Origin: Arthrobacter sp. AZCC_0090
GTDB lineage: Bacteria > Actinomycetota > Actinomycetes > Actinomycetales > Micrococcaceae
Length of the DNA stretch: 64,000 bases
NCBI RefSeq assembly: GCF_014207375.1
Contig: NZ_JACHEE010000007.1
Span: 62,001 to 126,000, forward strand
Direction: 5' to 3'
In this document: piece after piece, positions 23,737-32,601 of the stretch
Numbering within the stretch: the first letter of the stretch is position 1
Layout: each line of letters begins with the position of its first letter
The notes under the pieces: generated by a model
The model's input: the letters and a program-made list of their open reading frames with translations, nothing else
What the model was told of the DNA's origin: nothing
Databases searched by the model: none
Position numbers and translations under genes: made by a program

Positions 23737-24189
23737 GTGGAGGGCACCGAACCGCCGTCAGGGATGCAGGCAAGCATCGACAGAACCGTGGAATGGGTGG
23801 ACACCGATGCGTCGGGCCATCAGCACAATTCGGCGATCATGCGCTGGGTGGAGGCCGCCGAGGCAGAGCTCTTCCGCAATCTGGTGCTTCCGGAGTACTT
23901 TCCGAGCGCTCCACGAGTGCAGCAAGTGGTCAATTACACGGCCAAGCTGTGGTTTGGCCAGCGGGTGACAGCAACCGTGCGGATCCAAAAAGTCGGCCGC
24001 ACGTCCATGACCCTTGCCTTTGAGGTCTACGGCCACGCACATCCACACTCGCCGGGCGGCCTGGCTGCCCATGGGACGCTGACCACTGCCCACGTGCCCG
24101 CGGGCTCAGCCTCAGCCCAGCCGTGGCCGGAACGGATCCGGCAGGCGGCCGCCGTGACAGTCCCGAAGATCGCGGGCTCTGAACAATGA
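23737..24189 (+). CDS. acyl-CoA thioesterase, 4-hydroxybenzoyl-CoA thioesterase (hot-dog) type
   Basis: A 150-residue hot-dog protein. The segment VEWVDTDASGHQHNSAIMRWVEAAEAELFRNL matches the 4HBT-family catalytic helix, including the Asp (VDTDASGH) that acts as nucleophile or base. The GTG start at 23737 has GGGGGA just upstream. The gene overlaps the PaaX gene by four bases (ATGA). It should hydrolyse a small, perhaps aromatic, acyl-CoA. PaaX regulators respond to aryl-CoA, which fits. Confidence 0.82.
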   Translation: MEGTEPPSGMQASIDRTVEWVDTDASGHQHNSAIMRWVEAAEAELFRNLVLPEYFPSAPRVQQVVNYTAKLWFGQRVTATVRIQKVGRTSMTLAFEVYGHAHPHSPGGLAAHGTLTTAHVPAGSASAQPWPERIRQAAAVTVPKIAGSEQ

Positions 24190-25070
24190 TGGACATGCCC
24201 GCTCCCCCGGTGCGCCACCAGCAGCTGATCGTCACCATCTATGGGCTCTACGGCCGCAGTTCAGGCGACGCCCTCCCCGTCTCGGTGCTGATCTCCATGC
24301 TGGGCGACCTTGGCTATGACGCGCCGGGAGTCCGTTCCTCAGTCTCGCGGCTGAAGGCCAAGGGTGTCCTCAAAAGTGTCCGCCAGGATGGCGTCGCCAA
24401 ATACGAACTGTCCGACACCGTTCTGGACGTTTTCCGGGAGGGCGACCGGAGAATCTTCGCCGCCGATCGCTCCGCCCACCTGGAATCCTGGGTACTCGCG
24501 GTATTCTCCGTCCCCGAATCAATGCGGAATCGCCGGCACCAACTGCGATCAGAACTGTCTGGGCTCGGTTTTGGGTCCGTGGCGTCGGGGGTATGGATTG
24601 CGCCGGCCCAGGTCCTCGAACAAGCCCGCGAGCGGCTTGCCTCCCGCGGGCTTATCCAGTTTGTGGACTTCTTCAGGGGCGACTACTTGTTTGAGGGCCC
24701 CCTGCGGCCAAAGGTGGCCGAATGGTGGGATTTGAAGGCCATTGACGAGCAATTCGCCGAATTCTTGGATCTCTATAAAGGAGCCGGAGATCTTTGGGCC
24801 GCACTGGTAGGAGATGATCCCGAGGCCGCCCTGGCCAACTCGACGGCCCAGCTGCGCCGGGATGCTTTCCGCTACTACATCCCCATGCTGACGCTGTGGC
24901 GCCGCTTCCCGTATCGGGACCCGAACCTGCCGTCGGAATACCTCCCGAAGGACTGGCGCGGTCCGGCGGTTCGCGAGACGTTCCAGGCGGTTCATCGTCT
25001 TGCCGCGCCCCTCGCGGCAGCACACGCACACGAACTCATCCACGGCAGCATCGACCTGGTAGCGCCCTAG
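24186..25070 (+). CDS. PaaX-family transcriptional regulator
   Basis: A 294-residue protein with an N-terminal winged helix (QQLIVTIYGLYGRSSGDALPVSVLISMLGDLGYDAPGVRSSVSRLKAKGVL) and the PaaX central and C-terminal domains (SWVLAVFSVPESMRNRRHQLRSELSGLGFGSVASGVWIAP..., FRYYIPMLTLWRRFPYRDPNLPSEYLPKDWRG). PaaX proteins repress aromatic catabolic genes and release DNA on binding phenylacetyl-CoA or a related thioester. No paa genes are present here, so this member likely controls the neighbouring thioesterase and possibly the amidohydrolase locus. Confidence 0.88.
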   Translation: MMDMPAPPVRHQQLIVTIYGLYGRSSGDALPVSVLISMLGDLGYDAPGVRSSVSRLKAKGVLKSVRQDGVAKYELSDTVLDVFREGDRRIFAADRSAHLESWVLAVFSVPESMRNRRHQLRSELSGLGFGSVASGVWIAPAQVLEQARERLASRGLIQFVDFFRGDYLFEGPLRPKVAEWWDLKAIDEQFAEFLDLYKGAGDLWAALVGDDPEAALANSTAQLRRDAFRYYIPMLTLWRRFPYRDPNLPSEYLPKDWRGPAVRETFQAVHRLAAPLAAAHAHELIHGSIDLVAP

Positions 25071-25096
25071 TGCGATCCGGCGAGGCAACACGGACG

Positions 25097-25125
25097 TTGA
25101 CATACCGCCGAGTCGACTGTTAAGT
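25097..25125 (+). promoter_or_regulatory. sigma-70-like promoter for the Lrp-type gene
   Basis: TTGACA (25097-25102) and TTAAGT (25120-25125) are separated by 17 bases and lie about 90 bases upstream of the GTG start at 25212. This is a reasonable housekeeping promoter by sequence alone. Confidence 0.4.
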
Positions 25126-25211
25126 TCGCGCACAGGTCTCGCGGCCAACGCCACACGGGGTCGTCTCGTCCCGCCTCATCAGGGAAACAACCTTCAAATA
25201 GTCGAGGAATT

Positions 25212-26237
25212 GTGCACGAATCGATCGCTCCGGACGAGCTCGACCTCGCGTTGCTGGAGTCGTTACAGCGCGCTCCCCGCGCGCCGTGGGCTCTCATCTC
25301 CCAGGTGCTGGACGTCGCGCCAATCACTTTGGCTCGCCGGTGGGACCGCTTGCGCGACGCCGGCCTCGCTTGGGTTAGCGCTACGCCGGGTCCGGCTTTT
25401 CAGACTGTTGGCGTCACCGCGTTCGTCTTGATGTGGTGTCGTCCACGGCTCCGGGAAAATTTGGCTGTAAGGCTGCAGAACGACCCTTCGGTGGCGACCT
25501 TGGAAATTACGGGGGGCGCGCCCGATCTCGCCATAACGGTGTTCTCGCGCAGCCTCTACTCGCTTCACGAGAGTGTATTGAGCCGGTTGGGTAGGTACCC
25601 CGGAGTTGACCGTGTCGAAGTATCAATCGTGACCACGCTGTACGGAGAGGGTAGCCGCTGGCGCCTCCGCGCACTGGACACCAGTCAGGTCGGCAGGCTC
25701 GCATCGGTAACCTCACGGGATGCGCTCGACCGCCGGGAGATGCCGCAGCTGGATTCAGTGGATCGGGATCTTCTGGACGCGTTGGTGATTGACGGGCGAA
25801 TGGCCTTCCAGGATTTGGGGGCACGGGCGGGAGTGACCCCCGCGACCGCCCGGCGTCGAGTGAGCCGGCTTGTTGACAGTGGGGTGGTGCGAGTCAGGTG
25901 CGATCTTGCCGCGCCAGTATTTGGCTGGCCCATCTCAGCAACAATCTGGGGCAAGGTTCCGGCGAACAGGCTTCAGGAGGTGTGTCGGAGCTTGGCGGGA
26001 TCCCCTCAGGTTCGCGTCGCAGCGGCAACCACAGGATCCAACAACCTCATGGCGACCTGTTGGCTCCACTCGCTAGGAGAGATCGAGGCGGTAGAGGCAA
26101 ACCTGCTTGAGCGGTTTCCCTTTGTGGTTGTGTCAAACCGGGTTATCGATCTGCGGTCCGTTAAGCGAATGGGCAGGATTCTGGGGGAAAATGGTCGAGC
26201 CGCGGACATCGTCCCGCTCCGCCCGTGGACCGACTGA
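25212..26237 (+). CDS. Lrp/AsnC-family regulator with duplicated domains
   Basis: A 341-residue protein made of two Lrp-like units. Each has an HTH (ELDLALLESLQRAPRAPWALISQVLDVAPITLARRWDRLRDAGLAWV near the N-terminus; VDRDLLDALVIDGRMAFQDLGARAGVTPATARRRVSRLVDSGVVRVR from about residue 178) followed by an AsnC-type ligand domain, the second being shorter. Such duplicated Lrp proteins occur in actinobacteria. It stands alone upstream of the Rbs-type transporter, deacylase and M20 genes on the same strand and is the likely local regulator. Start is GTG 25212. Confidence 0.85.
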   Translation: MHESIAPDELDLALLESLQRAPRAPWALISQVLDVAPITLARRWDRLRDAGLAWVSATPGPAFQTVGVTAFVLMWCRPRLRENLAVRLQNDPSVATLEITGGAPDLAITVFSRSLYSLHESVLSRLGRYPGVDRVEVSIVTTLYGEGSRWRLRALDTSQVGRLASVTSRDALDRREMPQLDSVDRDLLDALVIDGRMAFQDLGARAGVTPATARRRVSRLVDSGVVRVRCDLAAPVFGWPISATIWGKVPANRLQEVCRSLAGSPQVRVAAATTGSNNLMATCWLHSLGEIEAVEANLLERFPFVVVSNRVIDLRSVKRMGRILGENGRAADIVPLRPWTD

Positions 26238-26393
26238 GCCAAAATAACGGAACAGAGAATCGTTTTCCTACAACTTCCGCTGTGTTGTTGCCGAATTCAA
26301 ACAAATTTCCGCCTCTTATGATCGTTGACCTCAGACTCTTCTTAAAGCGCGACAACGCGCAAGCACTGACTGAGATCCATTAGGAGTGACGAA

Positions 26394-27485
26394 ATGGCGC
26401 GAACGCCTACCGGACAAGAACCTGCGGTCTTCACCGCGACGTCCCGCGGTGGCCCCGAGGTTACGGACGGACCATCCCGTCCCGCAAACACAGCTGACGG
26501 TCCTCTGGCCGAGCCGAAGTTGCGAGCTCACGATTGGATCGCTCTCATCGGTTCGCGCTTCGGGCTGATTATCACCTGGGCCTTGATGATCGTGGCCTTT
26601 AGCGTGCTGCTGCCCGGAGTTTTCCTCTCAGGCTCGAACTTGGGCTACCTCCTCAGTTCGCAGGCCACGGTCCTAATCGTGGCAATCGCCGTGACCATTC
26701 CGATGGCAGCCGGAGAGTTCGATCTGTCGTCAAGCGGTGTGGTTGTGATCACCGTAGTCACGATGGGTTATCTCAACGTCATCCAAAGGTGGCCGCTGAT
26801 TCCGACAGTGCTCGTGGCGCTGGCAATTGGGTTGGTGGTCGGATGCGTCAACGCCTTTTTCATCGTCCGTATCGGGATCAGTTCACTCATTGTGACGCTC
26901 GCGATGACCTCCGTGCTCATCGGCTTCGCTCTGGGGCTGAATAACCTCACCGTCACCGGTATCTCCGTGGACCTGGTTGATGCCGCCCGAAGCACCGTGG
27001 GAGGGATCCAGCTCGTCTTCTTCTACGCGCTGGCTGTGGTTGTGGTCGCGTGGTACGTCTTCCAGCACACGCCCATCGGCCGCAGCCTGTACTTCACCGG
27101 TGCCGGGCGAGAGGTGGCTCGCCTGTCCGGCGTTCGTGTGGACGCAATCCGAGCCGGGTCCCTTATCGTGTCCAGCCTTCTAGGCGCGGTGGCCGCAATT
27201 CTGCTCACCGGAGTGCTGGGCTCAGCTGACCCAAACGTTGGTACCAGCTACGCGCTCGCACCGTTCGCGGCAGCGATGCTCGGATCCACCAGCTTCGCTC
27301 CCGGCCGGTTCAACATCATAGGAACGGCGGTTGCGACGTACTTTCTCGCGACCGGCATCACCGGACTCCAGCTCCTGGGACTCGCTGGCTGGGTGACCCA
27401 GGTGTTCTACGGCATGGCTCTGATCCTGGGAGTCGCCCTCTCGACGTACTCGGGCCGCCGCAACCGCCGAAAAATTCGCGCATAA
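26394..27485 (+). CDS. Rbs-type ABC transporter permease (BPD_transp_2)
   Basis: A 363-residue membrane protein with about ten helices: FGLIITWALMIVAFSVLLPG, VLIVAIAVTIPMAAGEFDLSSSGVV, LVALAIGLVVGCVNAFFIVRIGISSLIVTLAMTS and so on. The GEFDLS motif corresponds to GxxDLS of RbsC-like permeases. An N-terminal hydrophilic tail of about 50 residues is unusual in length. GGAGTGACGAA stands at the start. Only one permease gene is present, so it probably acts as a homodimer with the double ATPase encoded downstream. The sugar-type family does not prove a sugar substrate. Confidence 0.9.
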   Translation: MARTPTGQEPAVFTATSRGGPEVTDGPSRPANTADGPLAEPKLRAHDWIALIGSRFGLIITWALMIVAFSVLLPGVFLSGSNLGYLLSSQATVLIVAIAVTIPMAAGEFDLSSSGVVVITVVTMGYLNVIQRWPLIPTVLVALAIGLVVGCVNAFFIVRIGISSLIVTLAMTSVLIGFALGLNNLTVTGISVDLVDAARSTVGGIQLVFFYALAVVVVAWYVFQHTPIGRSLYFTGAGREVARLSGVRVDAIRAGSLIVSSLLGAVAAILLTGVLGSADPNVGTSYALAPFAAAMLGSTSFAPGRFNIIGTAVATYFLATGITGLQLLGLAGWVTQVFYGMALILGVALSTYSGRRNRRKIRA

Positions 27486-27537
27486 GCATCCAAGAACAAT
27501 GTCGTTCTCGACCCAACAAGAATAGGTAATTCAAGTG

Positions 27538-28689
27538 ATGAGACAGAAACGCGCAGCCATCCTGCCCATCGTGATTTCCGTTGTGCTCCTGGGCATCACG
27601 GGCTGTCAGAGGGCAAGTGAGAGCACAAACGCCAGTGCAGGGACCTCGAACCCGGAAAGCGTAGCCGCCAAGGCACTAGCCCTCGACATCGCGCCCGTGA
27701 CCGATAGCCCCAAGATCCCGTCCGTCAAGAACGGGACTGCGTTGCGGGGCAAGAATATCCGGTTCATCGCAAGCGGCCTCAGTTTCCCGTTCAGCCAGGA
27801 CGTTCTCGCCGGCGTCAAGGAAGCCGCTGCGGCGGCGGGTGCCACCGTCACCATTTCGGATAGCGAAGGCGATCCTCCGAAGGCCGCCGCACTCGTGGAT
27901 CAGGCAGTCGCCCAATCCGTCGACATCATCCTGCTCCAGGGCACGCCCCCGAAGAGCGTCGCGTCAAGCATCACCGGAGCCAAAAACCGCGGAATCCCAG
28001 TCATCAGTGTCGGCAGTGACGCGCCAGGCAAGGTGTCCAAGGAACTCGCCGACATCGGAGTCTTCGCCTACGCGTCGGCGACGAACGATGTGGGTACACG
28101 GCAGGCAAACTTCGTCGCGGCGGACTCGTCTTGCAACGCCGGTGTGCTCTATCTGGGCTCTTCGACCTTCGGAACCTCGAGTTCCGATGTGGTCGACCAA
28201 TTCACGAAACAATTCGCCCAGCTGTGCCCTGATGCCAAGGTCGCCGTCCAGGACGCACCCCTGGAAGCCTGGTCATCTCTCCTTCAACCGCAGGTCAACG
28301 CGTTTCTGCAGCGCAACCTAGAGACCCGCTACGTCGTGAGCCTCGTGGACGATATGAACCTGGCGATTAAGCCGTCGATCACCAGCCTCGCCGGGCGAAA
28401 CATCCGTTTGGTGGGCTCGAACGCCATCGTCGGGGCCCTGAACGGGCTTCAGGACAAGGCGGACCCGGAGGCTGCGACAGTAGGTACCAACCTCTACCAA
28501 ATGGGGTGGGCGGCCGTTGACCAGGCGATGCGCGCGACCGCCGGCGAAGATGCGGTTGCGGATGAGCAGGTCCCGAACCGGACATTTACGCGGGCCAACA
28601 TCGACACGATCGACCTCGCGAAGAAGTCCGGCGACTGGTACGGCTCATTCGACTTCCGGTCTTACTACACCCAGCTCTGGCACGGGTGA
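27538..28689 (+). CDS. Rbs-type ABC transporter substrate-binding lipoprotein
   Basis: A 383-residue lipoprotein: basic N-terminus, hydrophobic core and lipobox (LLGITGCQR). It has a Peripla_BP_4-like domain (IRFIASGLSFPFSQDVLAGVKEAAAAAGATVTISDSEGDPPKAAALVDQAVAQSVDIILLQGTPP) and later DAKVAVQDAPLEAWSSLLQPQVNAFLQRN. I prefer ATG 27538 over the immediately preceding GTG. It lies between permease and ATPase genes; this order (permease, binding protein, ATPase) differs from the classical rbs order. Confidence 0.87.
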   Translation: MRQKRAAILPIVISVVLLGITGCQRASESTNASAGTSNPESVAAKALALDIAPVTDSPKIPSVKNGTALRGKNIRFIASGLSFPFSQDVLAGVKEAAAAAGATVTISDSEGDPPKAAALVDQAVAQSVDIILLQGTPPKSVASSITGAKNRGIPVISVGSDAPGKVSKELADIGVFAYASATNDVGTRQANFVAADSSCNAGVLYLGSSTFGTSSSDVVDQFTKQFAQLCPDAKVAVQDAPLEAWSSLLQPQVNAFLQRNLETRYVVSLVDDMNLAIKPSITSLAGRNIRLVGSNAIVGALNGLQDKADPEAATVGTNLYQMGWAAVDQAMRATAGEDAVADEQVPNRTFTRANIDTIDLAKKSGDWYGSFDFRSYYTQLWHG

Positions 28690-28697
28690 TCAGTACC

Positions 28698-30251
28698 ATG
28701 ATCTCGACAAACCGGGAGCTCCTGCTCCGGGCCGAACATCTCACCAAATCCTACGGGGCACGCCCCGTCCTCAAGGATGCTTCCCTTGAGATCGTGTCCG
28801 GTGAGATCCATGCCCTTCTGGGCGAGAACGGCTCAGGCAAGTCCACACTGATCAAACTCCTCGCCGGACAGATCGCACCGGACGGGGGCTACACACCAGA
28901 CAATGCGCCCCGCGTCACAGTGTCGGGCCAGTCGGAGAACCTCCCGATCGACCCTAAGACGGCAGAACGCCTGAAGCTTGGATTTGTGCACCAGGATCTC
29001 GGCCTCGTCCTTTCGTCCACCGTCATGGAGACGCTCGGGCTAGGCCGATACCGCACACGATGGGGAAGGATCAACTGGCGCGCCCAACGGTCCTATACCC
29101 AGGAGACCCTTCGACGTTACGGACTCGGGCTGTCTCCTGAGACGGTGGTCGGGTCCCTGTCCGCAGTAGAGCGGGCCATGCTGTCGATCATCAGGGGCAT
29201 CGAGTCCATAAGCGGCGAAGAAAGGGGCGTACTCGTCCTCGACGAGCCCACCGCATATCTCCCCGGAGACGCGGTGCACCAAGTATTCGAGGTCCTCCGC
29301 CGGATCAAGGCCACCGGTAGCTCGGTCGTGTTCGTGACGCACCGACTCGACGAGGTGAAGGATATTTGCGATCGGGCGACGATCCTGAGGTCAGGAGAAG
29401 TCGTGGCAACTATGGACGTCGCGTCAGCGACAACCGATGACCTCATAACGGCCATCCTTGGCACGGAACTCACGAACCTCTATCCGTCCGAACATACGGC
29501 CGTGGCTGAGCCCGTCCTGCGGGTGACAAACCTCGGTGGAACAGACACCCGGGACGTCTCATTCGTGGCGTCCCGGGGAGAGATCCTCGGGCTGACCGGT
29601 CTCGTGGGCGATGGTTTCGAGGAAATCATCGCCCTGTGCTTCGGCGCCAGCCGAGGAGAAGGGAAGGTCGAAGTCAAGGGCAAGGAAGTCGACCAGAACT
29701 GGCTTCGACCGCGCCGTGCCATGGGCATGGGGATGGCTTATATCCCCGCAGATCGAGCGACCTCCAGCGGACTCATGGCCGCTTCGGCTGCCGAGAACCT
29801 CACGATGGCCACCATGAGGCGTTATTGGCGTTCGGGCCGCATGGCCTACTCAGAGGAGCGCAAGGACGCGATCGAGGCGATGCGCCGTGTTGGGTTGCGG
29901 CCGCCGTCTCCCAATCTGCCTCTCGGGTCGTTCAGCGGCGGCAACCAGCAAAAGTTGATCCTTGCCAAATGGCTACTCACCCATCCCCATGTGCTCTTCC
30001 TCCACGAACCGACCAACGGCGTGGACGTCGGGGCCAAGAAGACTCTTTTTGATCTGATCAACCGCGCCGCCCAGGACGGCTGCTCCGTCGTGATCGCGAG
30101 CAGTGAATATGAGGATCTCGCCCATCTCTGTCATCGAGTCATCATTGTCAAGAACGGCGCCGTCTCCGGAGAGTTGACCGGAGATCAATTAACCACCGAA
30201 GCCATCACCCACCGCTGCCTCGCTTCCACCGCGGCGCCGGCCGCATCGTGA
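28698..30251 (+). CDS. Rbs-type ABC transporter ATP-binding protein (two ATPase domains)
   Basis: About 517 residues with tandem nucleotide-binding domains. The first has Walker A LLGENGSGKSTLIKLLAG, a divergent signature (GSLSAVERAMLSIIRG) and Walker B VLVLDEPTAYL. The second has a degenerate P-loop region (LTGLVGDGFEEII), signature FSGGNQQKLILAKWLL and VLFLHEPTNGVDVG. ATG 28698 has GGTGA at 8 bases; a GTG at 28686 that overlaps the preceding stop is an alternative start. This asymmetric architecture is normal for RbsA/MglA-like proteins. Confidence 0.92.
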   Translation: MISTNRELLLRAEHLTKSYGARPVLKDASLEIVSGEIHALLGENGSGKSTLIKLLAGQIAPDGGYTPDNAPRVTVSGQSENLPIDPKTAERLKLGFVHQDLGLVLSSTVMETLGLGRYRTRWGRINWRAQRSYTQETLRRYGLGLSPETVVGSLSAVERAMLSIIRGIESISGEERGVLVLDEPTAYLPGDAVHQVFEVLRRIKATGSSVVFVTHRLDEVKDICDRATILRSGEVVATMDVASATTDDLITAILGTELTNLYPSEHTAVAEPVLRVTNLGGTDTRDVSFVASRGEILGLTGLVGDGFEEIIALCFGASRGEGKVEVKGKEVDQNWLRPRRAMGMGMAYIPADRATSSGLMAASAAENLTMATMRRYWRSGRMAYSEERKDAIEAMRRVGLRPPSPNLPLGSFSGGNQQKLILAKWLLTHPHVLFLHEPTNGVDVGAKKTLFDLINRAAQDGCSVVIASSEYEDLAHLCHRVIIVKNGAVSGELTGDQLTTEAITHRCLASTAAPAAS

Positions 30252-30274
30252 ACCCAACACTAAGGAGACCGTCA

Positions 30275-31294
30275 ATGAGCGTATTCGAGGTCGGACCCTT
30301 CCGGATACCCGCCGGAGAGCTGCGACACGATCGCCTGACCGCAACCATGTCCGCTTCCGGGCAGATAGTCGGTGTGCCGGTGAGCATTATGCACGGCGCA
30401 GAACCGGGTCCTGTCCTTCTTGTCACTGGGGCCACCCACGGCACTGAAATCACGGGAACACGGACGCTACTCAAACTTATTGAGCGCATTGACCCGGCGA
30501 GGCTGCGCGGAACCTTGATCTCGGTCCCGGTGACGAATCCCCTTGCTTTCGACCGGGCGACGTATGCTTCCCCCGAGGATGGCATTCACATGGGCATGCC
30601 GTGCTACTGGCCCAGCGACCCGGCAGGATCGCCAACACTGAGGATCGGGGCGCAGATCCGCAAGCTCTTCGATGTCGCAACCCATTACATCGACCTGCAC
30701 AACAACGCCGAGCCGGCGGTGCCCATGTCGATGGAGTTCGCTGACGAGTGCTCCTCACCCGAGGTCCGCGAGGTCCAGCGCGCGATGGCGGAAGCTTTCG
30801 GCGTTACCCCCGTTCTGATGACCGATCCAAAGGACGGCACGGCGGAGCGCGTGGGGTCGGTCGAAGGCCAGCCCGCCGCCGCAGCCTCAGCGCACGGCAT
30901 TCCGGGGCTCATGGTCGAGTTGCTCGACGAGCATGGACACCAAGGATATGAGGCAGGCGTCCGCGGTGTCCTCAATGTTATGTCCAAACTGGGAATGTTG
31001 GCTGACCCTGTCGTGCCTCAGTTGATCGAAAGGCTTCATGGGAGTTTCACGTACCATGGGGTACTCACCTCTCTCGAGTCGGGGGTTCTGTTCCCGGTTT
31101 GCGAGCCGGGAACAGTTGTGGAGCAAGGCAGCGTCGTAGCACACATCGTGGGCATGGATGGGTCTGTCGTGGAAGAGGTCAAGATGCCCGTCACGGGATT
31201 CGTGTGGGCTTTCCTGACGACGGCGCCCGGGGGCGGGTCCTTTGCAGTGCCCGAGGGACATGCCATCGGATTCGTCGCGGCGGCCGGCGCATGA
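30275..31294 (+). CDS. succinylglutamate desuccinylase / aspartoacylase-family (M14-like) deacylase
   Basis: A 339-residue zinc hydrolase from ATG 30275 (AAGGAG upstream). The Zn motif H-x-x-E is in VTGATHGTEITG, the third ligand His in ATHYIDLHNNAEP and the catalytic Glu region in PGLMVELLDEHG. The C-terminus has the beta-barrel (YHGVLTSLESGVLFPVCEPGTVVEQGSVVAHIVGMDG) common in AstE/AspA-like proteins including ectoine-pathway DoeB. It is expected to remove an acyl group from an N-acyl amino acid-like compound. It overlaps the M20 gene by four bases (ATGA), indicating a joint pathway with it. Confidence 0.87.
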   Translation: MSVFEVGPFRIPAGELRHDRLTATMSASGQIVGVPVSIMHGAEPGPVLLVTGATHGTEITGTRTLLKLIERIDPARLRGTLISVPVTNPLAFDRATYASPEDGIHMGMPCYWPSDPAGSPTLRIGAQIRKLFDVATHYIDLHNNAEPAVPMSMEFADECSSPEVREVQRAMAEAFGVTPVLMTDPKDGTAERVGSVEGQPAAAASAHGIPGLMVELLDEHGHQGYEAGVRGVLNVMSKLGMLADPVVPQLIERLHGSFTYHGVLTSLESGVLFPVCEPGTVVEQGSVVAHIVGMDGSVVEEVKMPVTGFVWAFLTTAPGGGSFAVPEGHAIGFVAAAGA

Positions 31295-32487
31295 GTGCCA
31301 ACGCGGCCATCCCTGGAACCGTAAGGGAAGCAGCGGCCGGGGATCCCGAACTCCGAAAAACTATTAAGTCTGAGGTCCAGGCCGCGATAGAGGCGTTCCG
31401 AGACCAGGCGGTCGGCCTCAGCCATCGCATCCACGGCACACCGGAGCTCGGCTTCGAGGAGTTCTACTCGAGCCGGGAAGTCGCGAACGAGCTCCGCGCA
31501 GCCGGATTCACGGTGACTGAACGGGCTTTCGGGCTTGACACTGCGATCTCCGCAGTTGCGGGTGAGGGCTCCTTCAAGGCGGTCGTGGTAGCAGAATATG
31601 ACGCATTGCCTGAGCTCGGCCACGCCTGCGGTCACAACGTGATAGCGGCATGCGCGGTCGCCGCGGCGGTGGGACTGAAGCACGTCGCTGGGCAACTCGA
31701 TCTCACGGTGGAACTGTTGGGCACTCCGGCAGAGGAGACCGGCGGCGGCAAGATCCTCATGCTCGAACAGGGTGCATTCATCGGATCCGACATGGCCATG
31801 ATGATCCATCCTGCCCCATTCGAAGACGCCTCACCGAGCTTCCTCGCCAGCACCGGATTCTCCTTCACGTTCTCAGGTAGGAGCTCCCACGCTGCCGCCT
31901 CGCCATGGGAGGCAGCGAACGCCGCAGACGCATCGACCATCGCGCAGGTCGCTATCGGCCTGCTACGCCAGCAGCTCCCCAACGACACCCGAGTCCATGG
32001 TGTGGTCACGAATGCCGGTGCAGCCGCCAACGTGATCCCAGGAAAGTCCGGCGGTTTGTACGGGATCAGAGCCCAGACCCTGGCGGACCTCGAGGCCCTG
32101 ATCCCACGTGTCGAGGCGTGCTTCACGGGAGCAGCCCTCGCGGCCGGCTGCACAGTGGAGCTGGACTGGGAACAGACGTACCCGAATGTTGTGCAGTCGC
32201 CGCGGCTTGCGTCGTTGTATCAGCGCAATGCGGAGACGCTGGGCCGAAGCTTTCCGCAGGATGCCGAGGCCCGCGCATTCAGGGCCTCAACCGACTTCGG
32301 CGCCGTTTCCCAAGTCGTCCCCAGCCTTCACCCTCACATCAAGATCTGTGACTCACCCGTGTCCAACCATCAGTACGCCTTCACCGAAGCTGCATCCTCG
32401 GATCGGGCCGATCATGCACTCATAGAAGGCGCAATCGCCATGGCCTGGACGGTTGTGGACGCGGCCCTGACACGAATTCGCCCGTGA
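31291..32487 (+). CDS. M20-family amidohydrolase/aminoacylase
   Basis: A 398-residue metallohydrolase of the M20 (AbgB/aminoacylase-like) type. It has RIHGTPELGFEEFYSSREVANELRAAGF, VVVAEYDALPELGHACGHNVIA with the metal ligands, the TPAEETGGGK catalytic Glu motif and SGRSSHAAASPWEAANAADA of the dimerisation domain. ATG 31291 overlaps the TGA of the deacylase; the longer frame upstream has no support. It probably cleaves an amide bond of a compound imported by the adjacent Rbs-type transporter, acting before or after the deacylase. Confidence 0.88.
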   Translation: MSANAAIPGTVREAAAGDPELRKTIKSEVQAAIEAFRDQAVGLSHRIHGTPELGFEEFYSSREVANELRAAGFTVTERAFGLDTAISAVAGEGSFKAVVVAEYDALPELGHACGHNVIAACAVAAAVGLKHVAGQLDLTVELLGTPAEETGGGKILMLEQGAFIGSDMAMMIHPAPFEDASPSFLASTGFSFTFSGRSSHAAASPWEAANAADASTIAQVAIGLLRQQLPNDTRVHGVVTNAGAAANVIPGKSGGLYGIRAQTLADLEALIPRVEACFTGAALAAGCTVELDWEQTYPNVVQSPRLASLYQRNAETLGRSFPQDAEARAFRASTDFGAVSQVVPSLHPHIKICDSPVSNHQYAFTEAASSDRADHALIEGAIAMAWTVVDAALTRIRP

Positions 32488-32543
32488 CTCACTGGAGCTC
32501 TGCGGCAACACAGTTCTGAGGGGCAAGTCCAGGGAGCACGCCG

Positions 32544-32572
32544 GTGGGCCGGCCGCAATGCGGCCGGCCCAC
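32544..32572. terminator. bidirectional stem-loop terminator between convergent genes
   Basis: GTGGGCCGGCCGC (32544-32556) pairs perfectly with 32560-32572 across the loop AAT. It lies 57 bases after the M20 stop and 30 bases before the stop of the convergent permease gene. GC-only stem without U-tract, as is common for terminators in high-GC actinobacteria. Confidence 0.75.
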
Positions 32573-32601
32573 ACCACACGCTAGGAGTGCGCGCCCGTAG
32601 C

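Noticed and set aside
31099-31290. 64-codon N-terminal extension of the M20 hydrolase
   Set aside because: Overlaps the deacylase gene in another frame; the family start is at ATG 31291 with ATGA coupling.
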